Assembly (NCBI RefSeq): GCF_017812015.1
Contig: NZ_JADQTN010000001.1
Coordinates: forward strand, 1,900,501 to 1,964,500
Direction: 5' to 3'
Source of the DNA: Pontixanthobacter sp. CEM42
Lineage (GTDB): Bacteria > Pseudomonadota > Alphaproteobacteria > Sphingomonadales > Sphingomonadaceae
Length of the DNA stretch: 64,000 nt
Shown here piece by piece: positions 1 to 7,836 of this stretch. Made by a program: the position numbers and the translations under genes. The notes beneath the pieces are model-generated. The model was not told the DNA's origin, made no database searches, and worked only from the letters and a program-made list of their open reading frames with translations. The stretch's first letter is position 1. The number at the start of each line of letters is the position of its first letter.

Positions 1-26
1 TTGAATGTTGGCCTTCGAATGGCCGA

Positions 27-851
27 TCATTCACCAATGAACAAGTGCCCATCGACCAACCGAATGGCTGGAGGTGTAGGTAAGTTGCCGCAGCGGCCCT
101 CTTGCTCGACTCCATCAGACAGGGCGAAACGATAGGCATGCCATGGGCAGGCAATCACTCCGTACTCATCGATATCGGCATCACCCAGCGGCCCCAACAT
201 ATGCGGACACACTGCCGCATGGGCGATCCATTCGCCTTTGTGGTGGCGTACGACAAAACGGCCCGTGGACAGTTCGACCGGTTGGGATTTATCACGATGC
301 AACTCTGCCTCGGGTCCGAGATCGACAGTTTGCGGCGCGGCTTTACTTGGAGCTTTGCGCAAGTCCAGCGCATCTTGACGCGCCGACATCAGCGCTTCGT
401 CCTCATCATACAACGTCTTATACTGCGCCTGTAGATAGCCGAGGATTATCGCTGATTGCTCATCCGTTTCAGGTGCTTGCGGCAAATAGAACCGCACATC
501 GACCTCGATGGCACGAGAGTCATCGGCGCCTTTCTGAGTCGCTTGCGTATGGATTTGCACGCCCTCGCCGGTGCCCTCCAGCACAGTCGTCGCCCAATAA
601 TGATTGGGCCGGTCGACCAACAGTTCCACAACTTGCTCTCCGCCGCCAGCAGCGGGCGGCAGCGTAGTCTTGCACCGCCAACCCCACCCGCCTTCGTCGA
701 TCAGCTCAATCGATGCAAAGGAAGACGGATGGACGAAAGGAAGATGCTCCCAATCATAGGCGTTCTCCATCATCCGGTTGAGGGAAACGGGAATGTCGCG
801 AGTGTAGTTGCCGAGGAAATGGAGGTCAGTCGGCTCGTTGATCACGTCCAA
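27..851 (-). CDS. Rieske [2Fe-2S] / oxygenase-like protein with permuted domain order
   Basis: 274 residues. The N-terminal part looks like the catalytic half of a Rieske oxygenase: H36 and H41 (spacing H-x4-H) after N30/D33, and an acidic stretch 149-152 followed by ALMSARQ that matches the carboxylate-ligand helix of that fold. A Rieske cluster motif follows at the C-terminus: C215-x-H217 and C235-x2-H238. In ordinary ring-hydroxylating oxygenases the Rieske domain comes first, so the order here is reversed. The gene overlaps the end of hemF by 10 bases and is probably cotranscribed with it. Substrate unknown. A ferredoxin-like electron carrier fused to a START-type domain is an alternative reading. 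Confidence 0.8.
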   Translation of the reverse strand: MDVINEPTDLHFLGNYTRDIPVSLNRMMENAYDWEHLPFVHPSSFASIELIDEGGWGWRCKTTLPPAAGGGEQVVELLVDRPNHYWATTVLEGTGEGVQIHTQATQKGADDSRAIEVDVRFYLPQAPETDEQSAIILGYLQAQYKTLYDEDEALMSARQDALDLRKAPSKAAPQTVDLGPEAELHRDKSQPVELSTGRFVVRHHKGEWIAHAAVCPHMLGPLGDADIDEYGVIACPWHAYRFALSDGVEQEGRCGNLPTPPAIRLVDGHLFIGE

Positions 852-1699
852 ACCGCTTCAGGCGGCAGGCTCATCAAAATTGCGTCGATATTGCCGCCCG
901 TTTTCAGGCCGAACAACGTCCCGCGATCATACACCAAGTTGAACTCGGCATAGCGACCGCGCCACTCCAACTGTTGTAGCTTGTCCGCATCGGTGAAATC
1001 GGATTCCATCCGGCGGCGGACAAGTTTGGGGTAGATGTCGAGGAAGGTCTTGCCGACATCCTGTGTGAAGGCGAAATTACGCTCAAACGCTGCATCATCG
1101 TCGCACTCGAGATGGTCGTAGAAAATCCCACCTACACCGCGATGGCATTGGCGGTGCGGGATGTAGAAATACTCATCCGCCCATTTCTTGAAGCGGTCGT
1201 AATAGGTCGGGTTATGCCCGGCGCAGGCTGCGCGGAAGGCAGCGTGAAAATCGTCCGTGTCCTCATCATATGGAAGTGGCGGATTGAGGTCAGCGCCTCC
1301 ACCGAACCATGCTTTCTCGGTCGTCAGGAAACGCGTGTTCATGTGAACGGCGGGCACATGCGGGTTGGCCATATGTGCGACCAGACTGATACCCGTTGCC
1401 GTGAAGCCCGGGTTCTCCGCACTCGCTCCGTTCACGCTTGCCGCAAACTCGGGCGAGAAACTGCCGCTTACGGTCGAGACATTGACGCCGACTTTCTCGA
1501 ACACTTTGCCTTTCATCAGGCCTTGGACACCGCCGCCAGGATCATCATTGCCCTCTTCTTCCCGGTCCCATGGCGTGAACTCGAATGAGGCATCGCTGCC
1601 TGCCTCGCGTTCAACCGCCTCAAACTCGTTGCAAATATCGGTGCGCAGAGTTTCGAACCATTCTTTGGCGCGGGCTGTGTGGTCGGTGTGATCGGTCAT
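842..1699 (-). CDS. hemF: Oxygen-dependent coproporphyrinogen III oxidase
   Basis: Converts coproporphyrinogen III to protoporphyrinogen IX with O2 in haem synthesis; cytoplasmic. The family signatures are clear: FGGGADLNP near residue 130, the HR..RGVGGIFYD segment, and YAEFNLVYDRGT near the C-terminus. Length (about 285 aa) is normal. ATG at 1699 is preferred; a TTG three codons upstream has no ribosome-binding advantage. It is the first gene of a two-gene unit with the overlapping Rieske gene. A perfect FNR-type palindrome lies about 85 bases upstream, implying oxygen control. Confidence 0.97.
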   Translation of the reverse strand: MTDHTDHTARAKEWFETLRTDICNEFEAVEREAGSDASFEFTPWDREEEGNDDPGGGVQGLMKGKVFEKVGVNVSTVSGSFSPEFAASVNGASAENPGFTATGISLVAHMANPHVPAVHMNTRFLTTEKAWFGGGADLNPPLPYDEDTDDFHAAFRAACAGHNPTYYDRFKKWADEYFYIPHRQCHRGVGGIFYDHLECDDDAAFERNFAFTQDVGKTFLDIYPKLVRRRMESDFTDADKLQQLEWRGRYAEFNLVYDRGTLFGLKTGGNIDAILMSLPPEAVWT

Positions 1700-1784
1700 A
1701 TTTCTCAATCTATTGTGGAGCGAAAAGAAGCGCCGCTCTCGCGACAGGATGTCCTGCGCTTACCATGACTGAGTGCCGCATAGT

Positions 1785-1798
1785 TTGATGCAAATCAA
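1785..1798. promoter_or_regulatory. FNR/FnrL-type binding site
   Basis: TTGAT-GCAA-ATCAA is an exact match to the consensus TTGAT-N4-ATCAA of the FNR/FnrL family. It lies in the 149-base divergent gap between hemF (minus) and the phosphoesterase gene (plus), about 85 bases from hemF ATG and 50 from the other start. FnrL is known to control haem genes in other alphaproteobacteria; that it acts here is inference. Confidence 0.75.
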
Positions 1799-1848
1799 CT
1801 GTTTCAAATGGCCTTGCAAAGCGTGCGTCGCTGCTGCACACGCATCGC

Positions 1849-2553
1849 ATGGTTCCCCTTTCGTTCGCCAATCAAGAATTTGCACTGACAACCAGTGGCG
1901 CGCTGTTTTGGCGTGCGGAATCGGCATTGCTGGTGGCTGATTTGCATCTGGAGAAAGCCAGCTTCTACGCGAAGCACGGCCAGATGTTACCGCCCTATGA
2001 TAGCCGCGAGACGCTGGAGCGGGTGGCCGAAGCTATTCGCGAGACCGGTGCGCGGCGGGTCTTCACTTTGGGTGACAATTTCCACGATAGCGAAGGATCA
2101 ACGCGTTTGGAGCCGCACGCAGCCGGGATGCTGTCGGCGCTGACTCGCGCTGTCGACTGGGTGTGGATCACCGGCAATCACGATCCACATATGGATACGC
2201 CCAAAGGATCAGCGACGTCTGGCGGCGCGATCGCTGAGGAGCTTGAAGTGGCAGGCATGATCCTTCGCCACCAAGCCAAGGCGGGAGAAACTCGGCCCGA
2301 ATTTTCCGGCCACTATCATCCACGCCTGCAACTTCATGTTCGTAAACGCTTCATCCGTCGCCCCTGCGCTGTGGTTAGCCAAGGCGGAGGCGGCGGAAGA
2401 ATGATTCTGCCAGCGTTCGGTGCGCTCACCGGTGGAATGGATGCGAAAGATCCGGTGATCCTAGACGCGATGCAGCCCGCTGACCGGATCGACGCTGTGC
2501 TGCCTGCCGCTGGAAAGCTCGCGCAGTTTCCTTTGTGGCGGAAGGCGGCGTAG
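1849..2553 (+). CDS. pdeM: Ligase-associated DNA damage response endonuclease PdeM (calcineurin-like phosphoesterase)
   Basis: 234 residues with the metallophosphoesterase ligand series in order: ADLHLEK (about 28), GDNFHD (about 75), GNHDP (about 107) and SGHYHP (about 162). The ADLHLEKASFYA opening and the overall length are those of PdeM. PdeM is usually encoded beside an ATP-dependent DNA ligase, an exonuclease and a helicase (LigB/Lhr set); none of those is in this window, so here it stands alone, divergent from hemF. Confidence 0.85.
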   Translation: MVPLSFANQEFALTTSGALFWRAESALLVADLHLEKASFYAKHGQMLPPYDSRETLERVAEAIRETGARRVFTLGDNFHDSEGSTRLEPHAAGMLSALTRAVDWVWITGNHDPHMDTPKGSATSGGAIAEELEVAGMILRHQAKAGETRPEFSGHYHPRLQLHVRKRFIRRPCAVVSQGGGGGRMILPAFGALTGGMDAKDPVILDAMQPADRIDAVLPAAGKLAQFPLWRKAA

Positions 2554-2858
2554 TTTTTTGTTTAACCTCAATCGCCGGGTGCCGACATCCGTCGTCTTGG
2601 CTACCTCGCATACGCCCGATCGGCCTTGCGGTCAGCTAGACGCTGACCGGACCATTCTAAGCCATCATTTTTTGTGCTGAAACTTGGTCGCGGCTGCCAG
2701 AGGGCGACCGCGCGACGCGCGGTCAGCGCGAAAGCCAAGTGTCCGGATGGACACGCTGGCGCTTGAAGCCGAACAAAAGACTCTTCCTCCCCCTAGCGCT
2801 CGCGGCGATTCCTCCCTAGGTAACCCTCGCAACAAAGACTGACCAAGGAGAACACCCC
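2554..2858 (+). promoter_or_regulatory. Intergenic region and structured 5' leader of infC
   Basis: About 300 bases without a convincing gene. It contains a perfect 8-bp hairpin, GACCGCGC (2706-2713) with GCGCGGTC (2717-2724), followed by a second hairpin, GTGTCC (2739-2744) with GGACAC (2749-2754), extendable by GCCA/TGGC. They may form part of the infC leader or an upstream terminator for pdeM; no T-run follows either stem, which argues against a classical terminator. Confidence 0.4.
2845..2850 (+). promoter_or_regulatory. Ribosome-binding site that fixes the ATA start of infC
   Basis: AAGGAG, 8 bases before an in-frame ATA codon at 2859-2861 and 29 bases before the first ATG (2880). The spacing is right only for the ATA codon. 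Confidence 0.75.
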
Positions 2859-3401
2859 ATAGCCCGTCCACCTCGGCGCATGAACACCCCGCCCACCAAG
2901 AGCGGCCCGCGCTACGATAATTTCATCCAAAGCGAAAAAGTTCGCGTAATTGACGACCAAGGCGAGAACCTTGGCGTTATGTACACCAGAGAAGCGATCG
3001 AGCAGGCGGCAGAAGTCGGCCTGAATCTCGTTGAGGTCAGCCCCAACGCGGACCCGCCAGTGTGTAAGTTCCTCGATGTCGGCAAGTACCGCTTTGAAGC
3101 GCAGAAGAAAGCGAATCTCGCGCGCAAAAGCCAGAAAACGCAGGACATCAAAGAAGTCAAAATGCGCCCCAATATCGACACGCATGATTATGACGTGAAG
3201 ATGCGCAATGTCTTCAAATTCATCGACAATGGCGACAAGGTGAAAGTTACCCTGCGCTTCCGTGGACGTGAAATGGCACACCAAAACTTGGGCATGGATC
3301 TGCTCAAGCGCGTTCAAGACGATACGGCTGAAGTCGCCAAGATCGAAGCATTCCCGCGCCTCGAAGGCCGCCAAATGCTGATGGTGCTCTCGCCTAAATA
3401 G
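2859..3401 (+). CDS. infC: Translation initiation factor IF-3
   Basis: Binds the 30S subunit and controls start-codon selection. N-domain GPRYDNFI..VRVID..GENLGVM, the linker rich in Lys, and C-domain EVKMRPNIDTHDYDVK and FRGREMAHQ are characteristic. The first ATG is at 2880, but a strong AAGGAG site sits 8 bases before an in-frame ATA at 2859, which would add the seven residues (M)ARPPRR. Non-AUG starts are a known feature of infC, used for self-regulation because IF-3 rejects them. I therefore place the start at the ATA; the 2880 ATG is the alternative. Confidence 0.95.
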   Translation: MARPPRRMNTPPTKSGPRYDNFIQSEKVRVIDDQGENLGVMYTREAIEQAAEVGLNLVEVSPNADPPVCKFLDVGKYRFEAQKKANLARKSQKTQDIKEVKMRPNIDTHDYDVKMRNVFKFIDNGDKVKVTLRFRGREMAHQNLGMDLLKRVQDDTAEVAKIEAFPRLEGRQMLMVLSPK

Positions 3402-3425
3402 GCTCAGTTCAGATCGAACAATCAG

Positions 3426-3456
3426 AAAGGGCGCGGTGAAAACTGCGCCCTTTTTT
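3426..3456 (+). terminator. Rho-independent terminator of infC
   Basis: AAAGGGCGC (3426-3434) pairs with GCGCCCTTT (3445-3453) around a 10-base loop and runs into TTTTTT. It sits 25 bases after the infC stop. Confidence 0.9.
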
Positions 3457-3521
3457 GCAAATAGAGGCGGATATTTTTCACTGATTTGCGCAAATCGGCA
3501 TTTCATGGCATGTTATATCCT

Positions 3522-4724
3522 ATGAAAAACAAATTGATACTCTCATCGGCGGTCATTGCTCTTCTGAGTTCTGGCAGCGCTACGGCGCAAAACACACCCG
3601 CAACTGCAGCGGTGGCAATGTCCCAACAGACGGAACCGCAATTTGCAAAATTTGCGCCTCGTGAAGCCACCGACTCGACCCGGATCGATTACGCATTCTG
3701 GGATGAAGCGCTTGAGTATTTCGTGTTCCGCATGGGCCGATCGATTAGAGAAGGCGCACCGCGCGTCGATGCCAGCACCGGGACTCGTATGGTTTATGGC
3801 CACGACTCGCGCTACCGACTGGAAGGCAATCGGGTCATCTTCTCTTATTTGAATGATGACATTGTCAGTTCGCTCACAGCCTATCGTGAAGATCTGGAGC
3901 GTACCGCAGAGCAAGTCGATATTGCAGCGCTTTCACGCAACGAGCAACTCGCCTTCTGGATGAACCTGCATAATGTCGCAGTGATCGAACAGATCGCTAT
4001 CAACTATCCGCTCAGCCAACCTTCGAAGCTCAAGCTTGGTACTAAGGGTGCGCCATTGGATGAAGCCAAGATCATCACAATTGATGGCGTTGCAATGAGC
4101 CCAAGCGACATTCGGACCAAGATCGTCTACCCCAATTGGCGGGATCCGCGCGTGATGTATGGCTTCTTCCGCGGAGAAATCGGTGGACCTTCGATCCAGC
4201 CTGATGCGTTCAACAGTCAGAACTTGAGCCAGCTCTTGAACAAATCGGCGCTGGATTTCGTAAACTCGCTGCGCGGGACTGAAAAGCGCGGGAAGACGCT
4301 CCACGTTTCGAAAATCTACGAAGAAGGGCGGCCGTTCTATTTCAACACGTGGCCGACCTCTATCCAACAGCATCTGCGCAAATACAGCACCAATGATGTG
4401 CGCGAGCTGGTTGACCGTACACAGACCGTGAGCGCGACGATTTACGAACCTGATTTATCGGACTTGGCCAAGGGCGAAGTTGATCCGGAATATGGCCATC
4501 TTGAATCTACCAACGATCTATCCCTGTACGGCACCGGCGCGAGAACGGCGCATCAGGCGATCACCCCGCCGCGCGGTGTACCACGCGCCATTGGCCGTCT
4601 GATCAAGGAACAGTACGAGAAGTTCCAGAAAATCAACCGCCGCGCTGATCGCAGCGGTGAGGTCTTCATGCTCGATGAAGAGCAGCTCGAAGAGCTCCAG
4701 AAAGATAGCGAGATTATAGAATAG
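3522..4724 (+). CDS. Exported DUF547 domain protein
   Basis: About 400 residues starting MKNKLILSSAVIALLSSGSA, a typical signal peptide ending near AQ (cleavage after residue 23). The body has the DUF547 hallmarks: 'RNEQLAFWMNLHNVAVI' (about residue 148) and the later 'RDPRVMYGFFRGEIGGPSI' segment. ATG 3522 is chosen because the signal peptide begins there; the open frame extends 12 codons further without support. Function of DUF547 is unknown. The C-terminal tail is charged and possibly disordered. Confidence 0.85.
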   Translation: MKNKLILSSAVIALLSSGSATAQNTPATAAVAMSQQTEPQFAKFAPREATDSTRIDYAFWDEALEYFVFRMGRSIREGAPRVDASTGTRMVYGHDSRYRLEGNRVIFSYLNDDIVSSLTAYREDLERTAEQVDIAALSRNEQLAFWMNLHNVAVIEQIAINYPLSQPSKLKLGTKGAPLDEAKIITIDGVAMSPSDIRTKIVYPNWRDPRVMYGFFRGEIGGPSIQPDAFNSQNLSQLLNKSALDFVNSLRGTEKRGKTLHVSKIYEEGRPFYFNTWPTSIQQHLRKYSTNDVRELVDRTQTVSATIYEPDLSDLAKGEVDPEYGHLESTNDLSLYGTGARTAHQAITPPRGVPRAIGRLIKEQYEKFQKINRRADRSGEVFMLDEEQLEELQKDSEIIE

Positions 4725-4779
4725 GCTTTCCCTCTCCGCCGGTCTGTGGTTCTAGTCACGACCGGAAAGGGAGAGGTTT

Positions 4780-6333
4780 GTGACAGCGCGCCGCATTGGG
4801 TTTGTTCTCGGCTTAGCCGCCTTCGCGCTTACCCTGATTGTCCCTGCTCCTGCTGGAATGCCGCGAGAGGCATGGCTAGTTGCCGGTCTCGTTGTGTGGA
4901 TGGCCGCATGGTGGATGACTGAAGTAATTCCGCTGACCGCCACTGCGCTGCTTCCCTTTATAGTCCTACCTTTTTCTGGCGTTCTCACGGCCAAGGAAAC
5001 CGCGAGCGCATATTACGCTCCGATCCTGTTTCTAATTCTGGGCGGTGCGTTTATCGCGCTGGCTATCGAGCGGACCGGACTGCACCGGCGCTTGTCCCTA
5101 GCAATCTTGAGCACCGTTGGCGGAGGGCAAGCACTACCTGCCAGAACGTCACGATGGTTGCTGGCGATTATAATCAGCACGTCACTGCTCTCTATGCTGA
5201 TCTTCAATGCACCGATCAGCTTGCTGGTCATGGTACTCGCGATAGCGATCATTGCCGGATTGATGTTGGCCAATGCAGAGAAACTGCTGCTCGCCTTTAT
5301 GGTCAGCGCGGCGGTTCTCTCGATGTTGATTTCCAACACCTCCACCACGCTGATTATGATGCCGATGGCGCTTGCGGTGCTTGCAGGGGGCGGATTGGCT
5401 GACGAGGATCGTAGTGGTTTGGCAGGCGCATTGCCGATGGGAATCGCCTTTGCAGCATCGATCGGCGGACTGGGCACGATCGTAGGATCACCCACCAACG
5501 GTATTGCAGTAGCGCTCCTCGACAGCATGATCGGTGTGCAAATCGGCTTCGCGGAATGGGCTGCCTTCGGGATACCTATCGTTATTGTCGGCGTGCCGAT
5601 TGCAGCCATGATAATTGCGCGGGTCCAGAAGGTGTCGGCATATCACTTCGACGTCGACGCAGCCCGCGAGGCCATTGCCACCAATGTGAAATGGAGCGCG
5701 CCCGAACGCCGCCTGCTGCCGATCATCGCCATTACATTCCTGCTTTGGATGTCAGGGCCGTGGCTGAAACCGATGCTGCCAGCCGGCGCACTAACCGACG
5801 GCACTATCGCTATCGCAGCAGGCATCGCGCTGTTTATCCTACCCGATGGCACAGGTCGCCCTCTACTGACATGGCAAGAGGCCGACCGCGCGCCATGGGG
5901 TGTCATTATGATGTTCGGTGGAGGCTTGGCGCTTGCTGCGGGCATGGGCGCATCGGGACTTGCCGAATGGCTCGGCAATGCGTTGCTGCCGCTCACCACA
6001 GTTCCGTTAATCCTAGTCGCACTCGCGCTGGTCGCGATGGTCGTGCTGATCACGGAATTCGCTAGTAATGTCGCGACCGCCAGCGCTATCATTCCCGTGG
6101 TCGCTAGCCTGACCGTGGCAATGGGCGTCGATCCCATCCTTCTTGCAATGCCTGCCGCGCTTGCCGCCAGCTGGGGCTTTATGCTGCCTGCCGGAACCGG
6201 GCCAAATGCGATTGCGTGGTCAACCGGACGGATCAAACTGCCGCGCATGGTGGGCGCAGGAATCATCCTCGATATCGTCGGGATATTCCTGATTGTCGGG
6301 CTCGTGTGGACAGTTGCCGCGCTCTTCGCTTGA
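4780..6333 (+). CDS. DASS/SLC13 family sodium-coupled anion (dicarboxylate) transporter
   Basis: 517 residues, nearly all hydrophobic helices. Two inverted-repeat signature motifs are visible: SNTSTT with GSPTNGIA in the first half, and ASNVATAS with PAGTGPNAIAW in the second half, which in this family bind Na+ and the carboxylate substrate. GTG start at 4780 follows AAAGGGAGAGG. Inner-membrane importer; substrate (C4-dicarboxylate, citrate or sulfate) cannot be told from sequence alone. Stands alone between DUF547 and a PLP enzyme. Confidence 0.88.
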   Translation: MTARRIGFVLGLAAFALTLIVPAPAGMPREAWLVAGLVVWMAAWWMTEVIPLTATALLPFIVLPFSGVLTAKETASAYYAPILFLILGGAFIALAIERTGLHRRLSLAILSTVGGGQALPARTSRWLLAIIISTSLLSMLIFNAPISLLVMVLAIAIIAGLMLANAEKLLLAFMVSAAVLSMLISNTSTTLIMMPMALAVLAGGGLADEDRSGLAGALPMGIAFAASIGGLGTIVGSPTNGIAVALLDSMIGVQIGFAEWAAFGIPIVIVGVPIAAMIIARVQKVSAYHFDVDAAREAIATNVKWSAPERRLLPIIAITFLLWMSGPWLKPMLPAGALTDGTIAIAAGIALFILPDGTGRPLLTWQEADRAPWGVIMMFGGGLALAAGMGASGLAEWLGNALLPLTTVPLILVALALVAMVVLITEFASNVATASAIIPVVASLTVAMGVDPILLAMPAALAASWGFMLPAGTGPNAIAWSTGRIKLPRMVGAGIILDIVGIFLIVGLVWTVAALFA

Positions 6334-6353
6334 ACAGCTTAGTTACAAATGAT

Positions 6354-6464
6354 ACCGGATTCGTCATTGAGGTGAGTCCGGCAATGCGTTCCTGCGGAGG
6401 TTAGGGACACGGCCCAAATAGGGCCAAACCGGATTGCCCGTCTGGCTCCTGCCTTCCTGGGAGC
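6354..6464 (+). promoter_or_regulatory. Structured leader RNA with competing stems upstream of a sulfur-metabolism PLP enzyme
   Basis: AGTCCGG (6375-6381) can pair with CCGGATT at 6355-6361 or with a second identical CCGGATT at 6429-6435, so the two pairings exclude each other. Between them are GTTCC/GGGAC (6388-6392/6404-6408) and a perfect GGCCC/GGGCC hairpin (6411-6415/6421-6425). GGCAAT (6380) can also close on ATTGCC (6433). A last stem GCTCC/GGAGC (6445-6449/6460-6464) sits just before the Shine-Dalgarno AGGAAG. This is the layout of an attenuator or riboswitch. The GGCCC core recalls SAM riboswitches, but I cannot match a class. Confidence 0.45.
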
Positions 6465-6486
6465 GTTTGATTAGGAAGAACATCGC

Positions 6487-7806
6487 ATGAGTGATGCAAC
6501 CGACGCCGTCGATACCCCAACCCCGCGCCGCAATCCCAAGCCAGAGGCCAAGACCATTGGTGGGCGCGAGATGAAGCCCAGCACGCTAATGATGGGACAC
6601 GGCTATGATCCGGCTCTCTCCGAAGGCTCGTTGAAGGCTCCGATCTTTCTGACATCGACCTTCGCGTTCGAAAATTCGGCAGCGGGCAAGCGCCACTTTG
6701 AAGGTATTACCGGCAAGCGTCCGGGCGGCGCTGAAGGTCTCGTCTATTCGCGCTTCAATGGACCCAATCAGGAAATCCTTGAGGACCGTCTGAGCATCTG
6801 GGACGGTGCGGAAGACGCCCTGTCATTCTCAAGCGGCATGACCGCCATTACTGTGATGATGCTGGCCTATTGCAATGCAGGCGATGTCATCGTTCACTCC
6901 GGCCCGCTTTATGCTGCTACCGAAGGCTTCGTTGCCAAAGTCATGAGCAAATACGGCGTGACCTATGTCGATTTCCCAGCCGGTGCGACCCGCGAAGAGA
7001 TCGACGCCGTGCTGACCAAAGCCAAAGCGCAAGCTGCCGAACAGGGTGGCAAGGTTGCAATGGTCTATCTAGAAAGCCCGGCCAACCCAACCAATGCGTT
7101 GGTGGATGTAGAGGCCGTGCGCGACTCCCGCGACGCAATCCTCAAAGCTGACGAAACACCGATCACTATCGACAACACATTCCTCGGCCCGCTGTGGTCG
7201 CGCCCGCTAGAGCATGGCGCAGATGTGGTGATCTACTCGCTGACAAAGTATGTCGGGGGCCATTCGGATCTGGTGGCTGGGAGCATTGCCGGCGCGAAAA
7301 AGTGGATGGACCCCGTCCGCGCGCTGCGCAACACTATGGGCGGTATCGCCGATCCCAACACCGCTTGGATGCTGTTGCGCTCGCTCGAAACCGTGGAGTT
7401 GCGGATGCAGCGCGCGGGCGAAAACGCTGAGAAGGTTTGCGCTTTCCTGAAGGATCACCCGAAAGTCGAAGGCGTTGGCTATCTCGGCTTCATCGAGGAC
7501 GAGCGTCAACTGGATATCTTCAACCGGCACTATAGTGGCGCTGGCAGCACGTTCTCTTTGTTCGTCAAAGGCGGCGAGGCTGAGGCCTTCCGCTTCCTTG
7601 ACAGCATGAAGATCGCCAAACTCGCGGTCAGCCTTGGCGGCACCGAAACGCTAGCCAGCCTGCCCGCTGCGATGACTCACTTGTCGGTGCCCGACGAGCG
7701 CAAAGCGCAGCTCGGCATCACTGACAATCTGGTTCGCATCTCCATCGGGATCGAAGATCCGGATGACCTGATCGCAGACTTCGATCAGGCATTGGCTCAA
7801 GTCTAG
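6487..7806 (+). CDS. Cystathionine gamma-synthase / methionine gamma-lyase family PLP enzyme
   Basis: 439 residues, fold-type I Cys/Met metabolism enzyme. Seen: YSRFNGPN (about 78), SSGMTAI phosphate-binding loop, ESPANPTN (about 198), DNTF, and the PLP lysine in YSLTKYVGGHSD (about 255), ending with VRISIGIEDPDDLIADF. Uses PLP to make or cleave C-S bonds in methionine/cysteine metabolism; which reaction is not decidable here. The N-terminus carries an extra 30 Pro/Lys-rich residues. A structured leader precedes it, consistent with metabolite control. Confidence 0.9.
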   Translation: MSDATDAVDTPTPRRNPKPEAKTIGGREMKPSTLMMGHGYDPALSEGSLKAPIFLTSTFAFENSAAGKRHFEGITGKRPGGAEGLVYSRFNGPNQEILEDRLSIWDGAEDALSFSSGMTAITVMMLAYCNAGDVIVHSGPLYAATEGFVAKVMSKYGVTYVDFPAGATREEIDAVLTKAKAQAAEQGGKVAMVYLESPANPTNALVDVEAVRDSRDAILKADETPITIDNTFLGPLWSRPLEHGADVVIYSLTKYVGGHSDLVAGSIAGAKKWMDPVRALRNTMGGIADPNTAWMLLRSLETVELRMQRAGENAEKVCAFLKDHPKVEGVGYLGFIEDERQLDIFNRHYSGAGSTFSLFVKGGEAEAFRFLDSMKIAKLAVSLGGTETLASLPAAMTHLSVPDERKAQLGITDNLVRISIGIEDPDDLIADFDQALAQV

Positions 7807-7836
7807 TACGTCGTGAATGTTTTGGGGCAGGCAACT

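Noticed and set aside
135-160. Further copy of the TGCCAT dyad inside the Rieske gene
   Set aside because: Only the left half is present and it is explained by the codons for Pro-Trp-His-Ala.
2793-3506. Long open frame antisense to infC
   Set aside because: It mirrors infC, has no ribosome site or domain, and its composition follows from the codon use of infC.
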